From the NCBI GenBank assembly GCA_021299675.1, contig JAJTIF010000276.1:1-6384 (forward strand): a DNA stretch of 6,384 nucleotides, written 5' to 3'. Each line of letters opens with the position of its first letter. Positions within the stretch are counted from its first letter, which is position 1. Of this stretch, positions 1 through 5,231 are shown in pieces. Position numbers and translations under genes: made by a program. This stretch comes from Pseudomonadota bacterium (GTDB taxonomy: Bacteria; Bdellovibrionota; Bacteriovoracia; Bacteriovoracales; Bacteriovoracaceae). The notes under the pieces were generated by a model. The model saw only the letters and a program-made list of their open reading frames with translations, was not told the DNA's origin and searched no databases.

Positions 1-846
1 CACGCCCTGCTGAAGCAGCTTAAAACCCCGAAGTCGAGTGTGCGCTTAGGTATCTCCGGGACTCCGGGAGTCGGAAAGTCCAGTTTCATTGAAGTCTTCG
101 GCTTGAGTCTCATCGAAAAGAATCTGAGCGTCGCGGTGCTGGCCGTGGATCCGAGCTCTCAGGTGTCGGGCGGTAGTATCTTGGGGGATAAGACCCGAAT
201 GGACCTACTGGCGCGCGCCCCACAAGCCTTCATCCGTCCCTCACCCTCGGGGGGCGCTCTCGGAGGCGTTGCTCGGCGCACGCGGGAGTCGATTCAGCTT
301 TGTGAAGCGTTTGGCTTTGATGTGGTGATGGTCGAGACAGTGGGGGTCGGGCAGAGTGAAACCACGGTGGCCCATCTGGTTGATTGCTTCATGATGCTGC
401 TGCAGCCGGGAGCTGGTGATGATCTCCAGGGCATCAAGCGAGGCATCTTGGAGCTCGTGGACATGGTGGTGGTGACCAAGGCCGACGGGGATAATGTCCC
501 TCTCGCGCACGCCGCGAAACACCACTACCAGAACGCGCTCCATATCCTGCGCTCGGATCTGTGGCACCCACCGGTGCTCAGTTGTAGCTCGCTGGAGAAG
601 ACAGGTTTTAGTGAGATCTGGAAAACCATTCAAGACTACAGCCAGACACAATCCAACCAGATTGCGCAGAAGCGCACAGAGCAGCTCAATTACTGGTTTG
701 AGCAAGAGCTCCATCAGGAATTTCAGCAACGCATGCGACGAAGAGTCGGAGAGGATTTGATTACAAAACAGCAGAACTCCATCCAGCAACACAAACTCAC
801 GATCCATGAAGCAGTCGCAGAAATCATGGAAAAATTAAAACTATGA
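1..846 (+). CDS. meaB: MeaB/ArgK-family GTPase, chaperone of B12-dependent acyl-CoA mutase (5' end missing)
   Basis: This is a G3E-type P-loop GTPase of the MeaB/ArgK/MMAA family. The family binds adenosylcobalamin-dependent mutases such as methylmalonyl-CoA mutase in the cytoplasm, gates cofactor loading and protects the enzyme from inactivation. The frame is open from base 1, so 281 codons are visible and roughly 30-50 N-terminal residues should lie upstream. The GTG at 40 sits just before the first core strand and is unlikely to be the real start. Numbering from base 1, Walker A is GTPGVGKS at residues 20-27, VDPSS at 49-53, the switch/Walker B segment ETVGVGQ at 112-118, and the base-specificity motif TKADGDN at 159-165. 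Thr replaces the usual Asn, as in human MMAA. A charged helical C-terminal arm (about 215-281) matches the family's dimerisation region. The stop overlaps the next start by 4 bp (ATGA). The mutase gene itself is not in the window. The family call is very secure; the partner mutase is inferred. Confidence 0.96.
   Translation, partial: HALLKQLKTPKSSVRLGISGTPGVGKSSFIEVFGLSLIEKNLSVAVLAVDPSSQVSGGSILGDKTRMDLLARAPQAFIRPSPSGGALGGVARRTRESIQLCEAFGFDVVMVETVGVGQSETTVAHLVDCFMMLLQPGAGDDLQGIKRGILELVDMVVVTKADGDNVPLAHAAKHHYQNALHILRSDLWHPPVLSCSSLEKTGFSEIWKTIQDYSQTQSNQIAQKRTEQLNYWFEQELHQEFQQRMRRRVGEDLITKQQNSIQQHKLTIHEAVAEIMEKLKL
843..846 (+). promoter_or_regulatory. ATGA stop/start overlap (translational coupling)
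   Basis: The ATG of the LysR gene (843-845) and the TGA of meaB (844-846) share bases. The nearest purine patch upstream is GGA at 828-830, which is weak. Such overlaps usually mean that terminating ribosomes restart on the second gene, so the two proteins are made in linked amounts. Confidence 0.8.
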
Positions 847-1730
847 ATTGGCTCAATTATCATCATCTTTTGTATTTCAAAGTGATCGCGGAGACGGGGT
901 CTCTGGCGAAAGCCTCCGAGGTCCTGCGGGTTGGGCAGAGCTCGCTCTCCATGCAGCTCAAGCAGCTCGAAGAGCGCCTCGAGCGTCCCTTATTTGAACG
1001 CAAGCAGAAGCGCCTGGTGCTAACTGAAGCTGGTCAAATCGCCTTCAAGTACGCCCAGGATCTCTTCTCCATGGGCTCGGAGATGCTCAACACCCTCTCT
1101 GATAAGCAGGCCAATAATGTGACAGGCATTCAGATCGGGATCGAAGAAGGAGTTCCCCACTACGCCGCAACGGCCCTCTTGTCTCAGACCCTGGACATCA
1201 AGGGAGCCTCTCCCACGGTGACTCACAATAACACCCAGACCCTGATCGATGATCTACTTGAGCACCGCTTGGATCTCGTGTTGACGATGGAGCAGCCGAG
1301 TCCGCAGTCTAAGAAAGAGATCATCCTCCAGAAGCGAGTCGCTCACGCGCGCCTCTTCGTGGTTGGACATAAAAAATACCTACCACTGAAAAAAGATTTT
1401 CCGTCGAGCCTTGAGAATGTGCCTTGTTTGGTCTTTTCCCCACTCTCGAGGCCTCGCCATGAGATCGAGCGCTTTTACCATGAGAACAAACTGACTCTCA
1501 ATGTCGCACTCGAAACCGATGAGCACATTCTCCTAAAGAATTTGGCGATAGAGGGGAAGGGGATCACTTTTCTCACTCAAGGTTCCAGCGAGTACTGGGT
1601 GAAGCAAAAAGACCTTCATATCATCGGAGAGCTGCCGATCTATTTAGAGCTCTGGCTGGTGGCGCTCAAGCGCAAGATGATGAATCCCGTGGCCCAAGAG
1701 CTGATGGATCGATTTTCCTTAGAAGCCTAG
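843..1730 (+). CDS. LysR-family transcriptional regulator, NhaR-like
   Basis: This is a full-length LysR-type regulator of 295 residues, the usual family size. The N-terminal winged helix-turn-helix covers about residues 5-63, with GSLAKASEVL (19-28) as the first HTH helix, GQSSLSMQLKQLEERL (31-46) as the recognition/linker region, and the LFERK...LTEAG wing at 50-64. A periplasmic-binding-protein-like effector domain follows from about 93 to 290. The opening MNWLNYHHLLYF closely resembles NhaR-type proteins. NhaR regulates Na+/H+ antiport in E. coli, but many NhaR-annotated proteins elsewhere have unknown targets, so no gene symbol is given. The ATG lies inside the end of meaB (ATGA overlap) and only a weak GGA is seen 12 nt upstream, so translation probably depends on coupling to meaB. 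The position suggests control of, or by, the meaB/mutase operon; this is inference. Its TAG stop overlaps the stop of the convergent gene. Confidence 0.93.
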   Translation: MNWLNYHHLLYFKVIAETGSLAKASEVLRVGQSSLSMQLKQLEERLERPLFERKQKRLVLTEAGQIAFKYAQDLFSMGSEMLNTLSDKQANNVTGIQIGIEEGVPHYAATALLSQTLDIKGASPTVTHNNTQTLIDDLLEHRLDLVLTMEQPSPQSKKEIILQKRVAHARLFVVGHKKYLPLKKDFPSSLENVPCLVFSPLSRPRHEIERFYHENKLTLNVALETDEHILLKNLAIEGKGITFLTQGSSEYWVKQKDLHIIGELPIYLELWLVALKRKMMNPVAQELMDRFSLEA

Positions 1731-3352
1731 CTGTTCTGGCGCATCTTCCACAGCATCTGTGACAGGTAGGGCCTGCGTGTTTCTCCAGTCGCGACCATCA
1801 GGAGCTTGGTGATCTTGAGATTCTCTGGATCCGTGAAAAGCAAAATGAGAAGTTCCTGGATGTAATCCGTATCTAGCGTCACGTAGTTATCCGTGCCGAT
1901 GCCCAGCCTCACGCCTTTCTTTTCCCACCAGGAAAAGGGATGGTCTTTGTAGTCAGGAAAACAGGTGGTCAGCTTGTTGTTTGACGAGGGAAGCGCAATC
2001 ACGGAGACGTTCTTATTGATCATGCGATTAAGCACGTCGTGCTGGTAGTGCTCGACTTCCCGGGCGGTGTGAAACTTCACTTTAACGAAAAGTTTTTTCT
2101 CTTTGTCTTCGAGCCGCTGACCAGCGAGGAGTTTGTCCCGGATGGGGTCATGCTCGCGCCAGTCCATCTCCATGATCTCTTTATAATCGGAGCTTCCTTC
2201 TTTAATTCCCACGCCCTTTTCATTGTTTGCCACGAGTCTGAGATAGAGAGAATGAAAGTAGTAGTTTGGGTTAATCCCTAACGAGAGTCCGTGCTCCAGC
2301 GTGTCGATGTGCCAGATGTTTAGAGCGTTGTCCACAGCCTGGACTCCTCGGCGCAGCGTATGCCAGGTTTCTCCATGGTGAGAGCGTATGGAGAAGCCTT
2401 TGTAGTGAAGTTTGCGAAAGCCCTGCTGCATCTCTAGGAAGTGGCCTTTGCGATAGAGATCCCTCTCGTTGCCGACGGTATCCACCTCACACAGATGTCC
2501 GGCCAGTTCGGGGTGCTTCTCGAGCAGGTGAAGAATTTCGTCACACTGATGCAGGAAGTGATCTTTTTTTGAGCCAAATCTTTTCGAGTCAAAGAAATGA
2601 GACTCCTTACGGAAACAGGGACTCAGGATAAAACGAAAAGAGGGGACTTCTTTTTGGAAGTCTTTGAATCCCTGGTAGAGACCCATGACGACTTCTTCTT
2701 CTGAGACCTGCGGCAGACCGGGGATGGTTTCATCGTCTGAGGACGATGCTCTTGAGAGGGTAAATTTGAGACGGATGGTGCCGACGTTAAACTTTTTATT
2801 CAACTCTTGAGCCATGTGCTTAGCCGCCTGACGGTGCATGTCCTGGCTGGTGAGGATGAGTTTTGGCAGAATAAGAATTTTTAGATAGCGATCGAAGAAT
2901 TCATCGTCTTTGAGGCGGATCAAGCGATCCACGTCCTCAACCGTTTTTATCTGACTGCTGCCTTCGCCCCAGATCTTATCAATCTTTTCCTTCACCAAGT
3001 GACCCAAGGAGCCAGCCATCAGCTGCATGAGATGCGGGTGAATGAAGTCAGCGCTGAGGGAGCCCGTGAGGTGGATATGTTCTTCAATGTAGGGAAGTGG
3101 GAAGCGCTTAAAAAACTGTGCCAGAGATCTTGCGACCGGGTGGTGCAAGAGAGTTTTGATGTCGACTTCGTTATCGCGGAACCCACTCAGTAGGCGCTTG
3201 AACTCGTGGATGGTCTTGATGATCAGGCCATTAGAATCGAGGCTTTCGTCGACCTCGCACAACTCGAGGGTGTCGACGAGCGAGATGCCGTTGGTTTCAG
3301 AGATGATCTTGATCAAGTAGTCAGTGAGTGTATCTTGAAAGCTTTGTGGCAT
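1727..3352 (-). CDS. Adenosine-deaminase-superfamily metal hydrolase, long divergent form
   Basis: This 541-residue protein has the adenosine/AMP deaminase fold (A_deaminase family), a zinc TIM-barrel that hydrolytically deaminates purines. The metal and catalytic ladder is present: H92 and H94 in EEHIHLTGS, D291/G294/E296 in VDTVGNE, H325 and E328 in SHHGET, H354 in LEHG, PSSN at 455-458, and D488 in GTDN. Two substrate-contact positions differ from classical adenosine deaminase: T96 where Asp contacts ribose, and N489 where the second Asp of TDDP contacts purine N7. It is also much longer than the roughly 340-residue enzymes. About 77 extra residues precede H92, and H354 to D488 spans 134 residues against 57 in mouse ADA. 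Metal-dependent hydrolysis is likely, but adenosine as substrate is not assured. No signal peptide is visible, so it is probably cytosolic. It starts 9 nt after the upstream gene's stop, and its weak SD (AAGAG) overlaps that TAA, so it is the second gene of an operon. Confidence 0.85.
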   Translation of the reverse strand: MPQSFQDTLTDYLIKIISETNGISLVDTLELCEVDESLDSNGLIIKTIHEFKRLLSGFRDNEVDIKTLLHHPVARSLAQFFKRFPLPYIEEHIHLTGSLSADFIHPHLMQLMAGSLGHLVKEKIDKIWGEGSSQIKTVEDVDRLIRLKDDEFFDRYLKILILPKLILTSQDMHRQAAKHMAQELNKKFNVGTIRLKFTLSRASSSDDETIPGLPQVSEEEVVMGLYQGFKDFQKEVPSFRFILSPCFRKESHFFDSKRFGSKKDHFLHQCDEILHLLEKHPELAGHLCEVDTVGNERDLYRKGHFLEMQQGFRKLHYKGFSIRSHHGETWHTLRRGVQAVDNALNIWHIDTLEHGLSLGINPNYYFHSLYLRLVANNEKGVGIKEGSSDYKEIMEMDWREHDPIRDKLLAGQRLEDKEKKLFVKVKFHTAREVEHYQHDVLNRMINKNVSVIALPSSNNKLTTCFPDYKDHPFSWWEKKGVRLGIGTDNYVTLDTDYIQELLILLFTDPENLKITKLLMVATGETRRPYLSQMLWKMRQNS

Positions 3353-3364
3353 AAAATTCTCTTA
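3353..3364 (-). promoter_or_regulatory. Intercistronic junction with ribosome-binding site overlapping a stop codon
   Basis: On the minus strand the sequence reads TAAGAGAATTTT then ATG. The TAA ends the HCCA-isomerase-like gene, and its last two bases form part of the AAGAG ribosome-binding site for the deaminase-like gene. The gap is only 9 nt, with no room for a separate promoter or terminator, which supports co-transcription and coupling. Confidence 0.7.
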
Positions 3365-4006
3365 GATGGATTGTTGTGCGGCCCTGGGTGTAGAGAGAAG
3401 AAGCATCTTAAGCTTTTCGTGATCGAGGTTATCTTCTCCGCGCAAAAACTGCTTGAGCTGTGTGAGAGAATCGTGCCCCCAAAAGAGCTCTCCCTCGTGC
3501 ACGAAACTGGGGACTCCGAAGACTCCCTGCCCAGTTGCGTCTGCAATGTTGGCCTTGACTTCTTTTTTAGCTTCGGCATTAAAACTTTTTTCGAAAATCT
3601 CCTGGCCCGCAAGCCCTGCCCGGTTGAGGGCAGCGACGAGTTCTTCTGGTTCCCCCATATCAATCCGCTCCACCCATCCGGCGTTCCAGAGGGCGGCGAT
3701 GACTCTGGCTTGCTCTGCTCCGCTGGCGGCGAGGGTTGAGAGTCTCAGGGCATAGAGAGAGTTAAAGGGATGAGTCTTGGGTGTGGTAAAAGGGATCCCG
3801 TGCGTCTTAGAAAAACGCAGGCACTGCTTGAGGAGAAACTCACGCTTGGGCTGAACTTCACCTGGGCCCTTGATACCCCAGTGATTGAGCAGTGGTCCCA
3901 GGGGCGTGGGTTTGAAGATAATTTGTGTGGGAAGCCCAGAGAGTTCGCGCCACGCGAAGTAGGAAAAAGGACTTAAGTAATCAAAATAGAATAGTGTTGA
4001 ATTCAT
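3362..4006 (-). CDS. Kappa-GST / 2-hydroxychromene-2-carboxylate isomerase-like DsbA-family protein
   Basis: This 214-residue protein has the thioredoxin-fold DsbA-like architecture of HCCA isomerase and kappa-class glutathione transferases. The N-terminal strand and active-site turn read FYFDYLSPFSYFAW (residues 6-19), with S12 at the glutathione-activating serine position. The cis-proline loop is GVFGVPSF (161-168, cis-Pro P166), followed by the family signature FWGHDSL at 175-181. The helical insertion domain lies between, about 40-150. There is no CXXC motif and only one cysteine (C62), so it is not a disulphide oxidoreductase. Known members isomerise 2-hydroxychromene-2-carboxylate in naphthalene breakdown or conjugate glutathione, but no aromatic-degradation genes are nearby, so the substrate is open. 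No signal peptide is seen; it is probably cytoplasmic. The C-terminus (about 190-214) extends beyond the usual end. It is the first gene of an operon with the deaminase-like protein; the purine stretch AGAGAG upstream of the ATG is a modest ribosome-binding site. Confidence 0.9.
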   Translation of the reverse strand: MNSTLFYFDYLSPFSYFAWRELSGLPTQIIFKPTPLGPLLNHWGIKGPGEVQPKREFLLKQCLRFSKTHGIPFTTPKTHPFNSLYALRLSTLAASGAEQARVIAALWNAGWVERIDMGEPEELVAALNRAGLAGQEIFEKSFNAEAKKEVKANIADATGQGVFGVPSFVHEGELFWGHDSLTQLKQFLRGEDNLDHEKLKMLLLSTPRAAQQSI

Positions 4007-4023
4007 GCGGGTAACTCTCTGGT

Positions 4024-4041
4024 TGCCAAGTTAGTTTGGCA
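4024..4041. repeat. 18-bp dyad TGCCAA-N6-TTGGCA, possible operator
   Basis: Two perfect 6-bp arms are separated by 6 nt, centred about 26 nt upstream of the ATG of the minus-strand operon. The spacing of about one helical turn between half-site centres suits a dimeric repressor or a LysR-type protein. Followed on the plus strand by five T residues it also superficially resembles a weak terminator, but no plus-strand gene ends here. The operator role is inference. Confidence 0.4.
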
Positions 4042-4193
4042 TTTTTGAGATGGAATGACGAGCAGAGAGGCAAGAGGGATTTAGGGATAAGTGCATGAAG
4101 TCTCTTGAGTTTAGAATTTTTTCACTTGAAATTGTCATCAAGGTCTATGATGGCTTTGCCAGTCCAAAATGATTCTGTGGATTTTTGATTCGT

Positions 4194-4262
4194 GTGGGAC
4201 GTATGTTGCAGCTGGACGTAAGTGGTGAGCGAATCGTAAATCCAACCCGTGGGACGACGTCC
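4194..4262. repeat. Cluster of GGACG-type short repeats in the lipoprotein leader
   Basis: GTGGGACG occurs at 4194-4201 and again at 4249-4256, and GGACGTA occurs at 4197-4203 and 4214-4220. The last copy forms an odd palindrome GGACG-A-CGTCC (4252-4262) that ends 4 nt before the ribosome-binding site. This could be a protein-binding cluster or an RNA hairpin affecting translation, or coincidence in a short region. Confidence 0.3.
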
Positions 4263-4266
4263 TTCT

Positions 4267-4270
4267 GGGG
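4267..4270 (+). promoter_or_regulatory. Ribosome-binding site that fixes the lipoprotein start
   Basis: GGGG lies 7 nt before the ATG at 4278 and 10 nt before the second ATG at 4281. It supports a start here rather than at the in-frame TTG at 4185, which would put about 31 charged and polar residues in front of the signal peptide. Confidence 0.6.
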
Positions 4271-4277
4271 TAATGCT

Positions 4278-5084
4278 ATGATGTTGAGTAAATTCATTAA
4301 GTCTGCGATAGTTTCTTTTGCGCTTGTGGGCCTTGCCTCCTGTGGTGGTAACGGCGTGCAAATCGTCAAAGGGGTGAAGGTCGAAACTTCACTGAACGGT
4401 CAGGACGTGAATCTGCGGATTTCGTCGGACATTGATTTCGGAAATATCATTTTTCCAAGTCTTCAGATCCCGATCATGAAACCAAATACACAGCAACAAA
4501 TTGGTTCTGTGTCTATGGTGCCAGTGCTAGGCTCAAAGACACAACTGGTGGTAGAGATCAATGCGACGGTCATGAGAGAGTTGAACGTCGGTCCGGCCCT
4601 TTTGCCTAACGGCACTCTCGCTCCATTGATTGGAACGAACACAGCTATCTCGATTGATCTTGGAAGCCGCGCCAAACTCTACGTGGCTGCCGCTGCAAAT
4701 GCCTACGCTCTAGGTGTAGCGATCCCGATCTCCGGTCTTGATTCATTAGGTCAGTCGATGGGCGGGATTAACTTCTTCCCGATGTTTGCGATTAACGAAA
4801 CCGTAGGCGCCGCCGGTCTCTTCACCAGCAAGCAAGCTGGTCAGAATGGTTTTGCTTTCTTCATCGACCTCACAAGCCAGATCCAGAACATCTTGCCAGC
4901 TCCAGCTGTTGCGATGTCTGATGTGAAGTCTACAGCTCGCGCCATGCTCTCGCTTGATGCTGCAAGCTCCATGAGAGAGATCGCTCTGAATTACGAAGAG
5001 CAGCGTCCAAGTGCACAGCAAGAAAACCAACTCAACCGTCTCTTGCTCAATATGCACAGAAGAAAAGCCCGTCTGTCTCGCTAG
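4278..5084 (+). CDS. Secreted lipoprotein of unknown function
   Basis: I do not recognise this 268-residue protein. From the ATG at 4278 it has a textbook type II signal peptide: MMLSKFIKS as the basic n-region, AIVSFALVG as the hydrophobic core, then lipobox LASC with Cys22 as the lipidated residue. The next residues are GG, with no Asp at +2, so outer-membrane sorting is plausible. The mature part (about 26-205) is mainly short beta-type segments rich in I, V, G and N, with a small-residue stretch LYVAAAANAYALG (about 135-147). The last 60 residues switch to charged helix, ending in a strongly basic tail (HRRKARLSR). Such a tail is unusual on a lipoprotein and could bind anionic polymer or a partner protein. 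An earlier in-frame TTG (4185) is rejected because it would bury the signal peptide. The gene appears monocistronic, since a strong terminator follows. Lipoprotein status is confident; function is unknown. Confidence 0.85.
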   Translation: MMLSKFIKSAIVSFALVGLASCGGNGVQIVKGVKVETSLNGQDVNLRISSDIDFGNIIFPSLQIPIMKPNTQQQIGSVSMVPVLGSKTQLVVEINATVMRELNVGPALLPNGTLAPLIGTNTAISIDLGSRAKLYVAAAANAYALGVAIPISGLDSLGQSMGGINFFPMFAINETVGAAGLFTSKQAGQNGFAFFIDLTSQIQNILPAPAVAMSDVKSTARAMLSLDAASSMREIALNYEEQRPSAQQENQLNRLLLNMHRRKARLSR

Positions 5085-5108
5085 TCTTTCCCTCTGCTCA
5101 AACTTGTG

Positions 5109-5136
5109 GCCCCCACTTCTTGTGGGGGCTTTTTTT
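5109..5136 (+). terminator. Strong intrinsic terminator after the lipoprotein gene
   Basis: A perfect 8-bp GC-rich stem, GCCCCCAC (5109-5116) with GTGGGGGC (5122-5129), encloses a 5-nt TTCTT loop and is followed at once by seven T residues (5130-5136). It lies 24 nt past the lipoprotein stop. It should insulate the downstream glycosyltransferase gene, which therefore needs its own promoter. Confidence 0.95.
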
Positions 5137-5164
5137 ATCCTGTCCCAAGAGGAAAGCTTCGGTT

Positions 5165-5170
5165 TATACT
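5165..5170 (+). promoter_or_regulatory. Possible -10 box (TATACT) for the glycosyltransferase gene
   Basis: TATACT matches the sigma-70 -10 consensus at five of six positions and lies between the terminator and the glycosyltransferase, where a promoter is required. No good -35 is present: the best, CTGTCC at 5140-5145, is poor and 19 nt away. A start about 7 nt downstream would fall at or beyond the ribosome-binding site at 5171-5177, so it may be a false match. Confidence 0.3.
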
Positions 5171-5177
5171 AGAGGAG
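5171..5177 (+). promoter_or_regulatory. Strong ribosome-binding site AGAGGAG, mis-spaced for the glycosyltransferase
   Basis: This is the best Shine-Dalgarno match in the region. It is 6 nt from the ATG at 5184 but 19 nt from the ATG at 5197 that opens the glycosyltransferase. A TGA at 5185-5187 closes the glycosyltransferase frame just upstream, so no earlier in-frame start could use it. Confidence 0.65.
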
Positions 5178-5183
5178 AAATGG

Positions 5184-5231
5184 ATGAAACTCACACATGA
5201 AAGCCAGGAAACTTTTTGTCATTTACAATGA
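5184..5231 (+). CDS. Possible 15-codon leader ORF overlapping the glycosyltransferase start
   Basis: The ATG at 5184 has ideal spacing from AGAGGAG and opens a 15-residue ORF (MKLTHESQETFCHLQ) ending at TGA 5229-5231. It overlaps the first codons of the glycosyltransferase in another frame. The stop lies inside the left arm of the inverted repeat at 5220-5272, so a ribosome translating it would disturb that hairpin. It could be a regulatory leader peptide, a decoy start, or the sign of an indel that split the true N-terminus. There is no homology evidence for the peptide. Confidence 0.3.
   Translation: MKLTHESQETFCHLQ

Larger units (their letters stand above)
4007..4277. other. Divergent intergenic region between the HCCA-isomerase-like operon and the lipoprotein gene
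   Basis: These 271 bp separate divergently transcribed genes and must contain promoters for both, unless one is read from further away. I find no convincing -35/-10 pair in either direction. On the plus strand TATGAT (4146-4151) resembles a -10 box, but the nearest TTGAAA (4126-4131) is only 14 nt away. Two structures stand out and are listed separately: a dyad at 4024-4041 and a group of GGACG-type repeats at 4194-4262. No small gene with good start signals is visible. Confidence 0.6.

Noticed and set aside
40..42. GTG at 40 as the start of meaB
   Set aside because: The frame is open upstream with family-like residues, and family members need about 30-50 residues before the P-loop region, so the gene starts outside the window.
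241..807. 188-codon minus-strand ORF
   Set aside because: It lies entirely antisense to meaB, whose motifs are unmistakable, and its translation resembles no family.
1750..1762. Small hairpin CACAG-CAT-CTGTG just past the LysR stop as a terminator
   Set aside because: The stem is 5 bp with no T-tract, and it lies inside the coding region of the convergent gene.
3206..3739. 177-codon plus-strand ORF
   Set aside because: It runs antisense across two well-supported minus-strand genes and has no recognisable domain.
4024..4046. Plus-strand intrinsic terminator (dyad followed by TTTTT)
   Set aside because: The stem is only 6 bp and no plus-strand gene ends upstream of it, so an operator-like dyad is the better reading.
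4126..4151. Sigma-70 promoter TTGAAA/TATGAT for the lipoprotein gene
   Set aside because: The two boxes are only 14 nt apart, too short for a normal promoter. TATGAT alone is weak evidence.
4185..4277. In-frame TTG start extending the lipoprotein by 31 residues
   Set aside because: It would place polar residues before a perfect lipoprotein signal peptide, while ATG 4278 has a well-placed GGGG ribosome-binding site.
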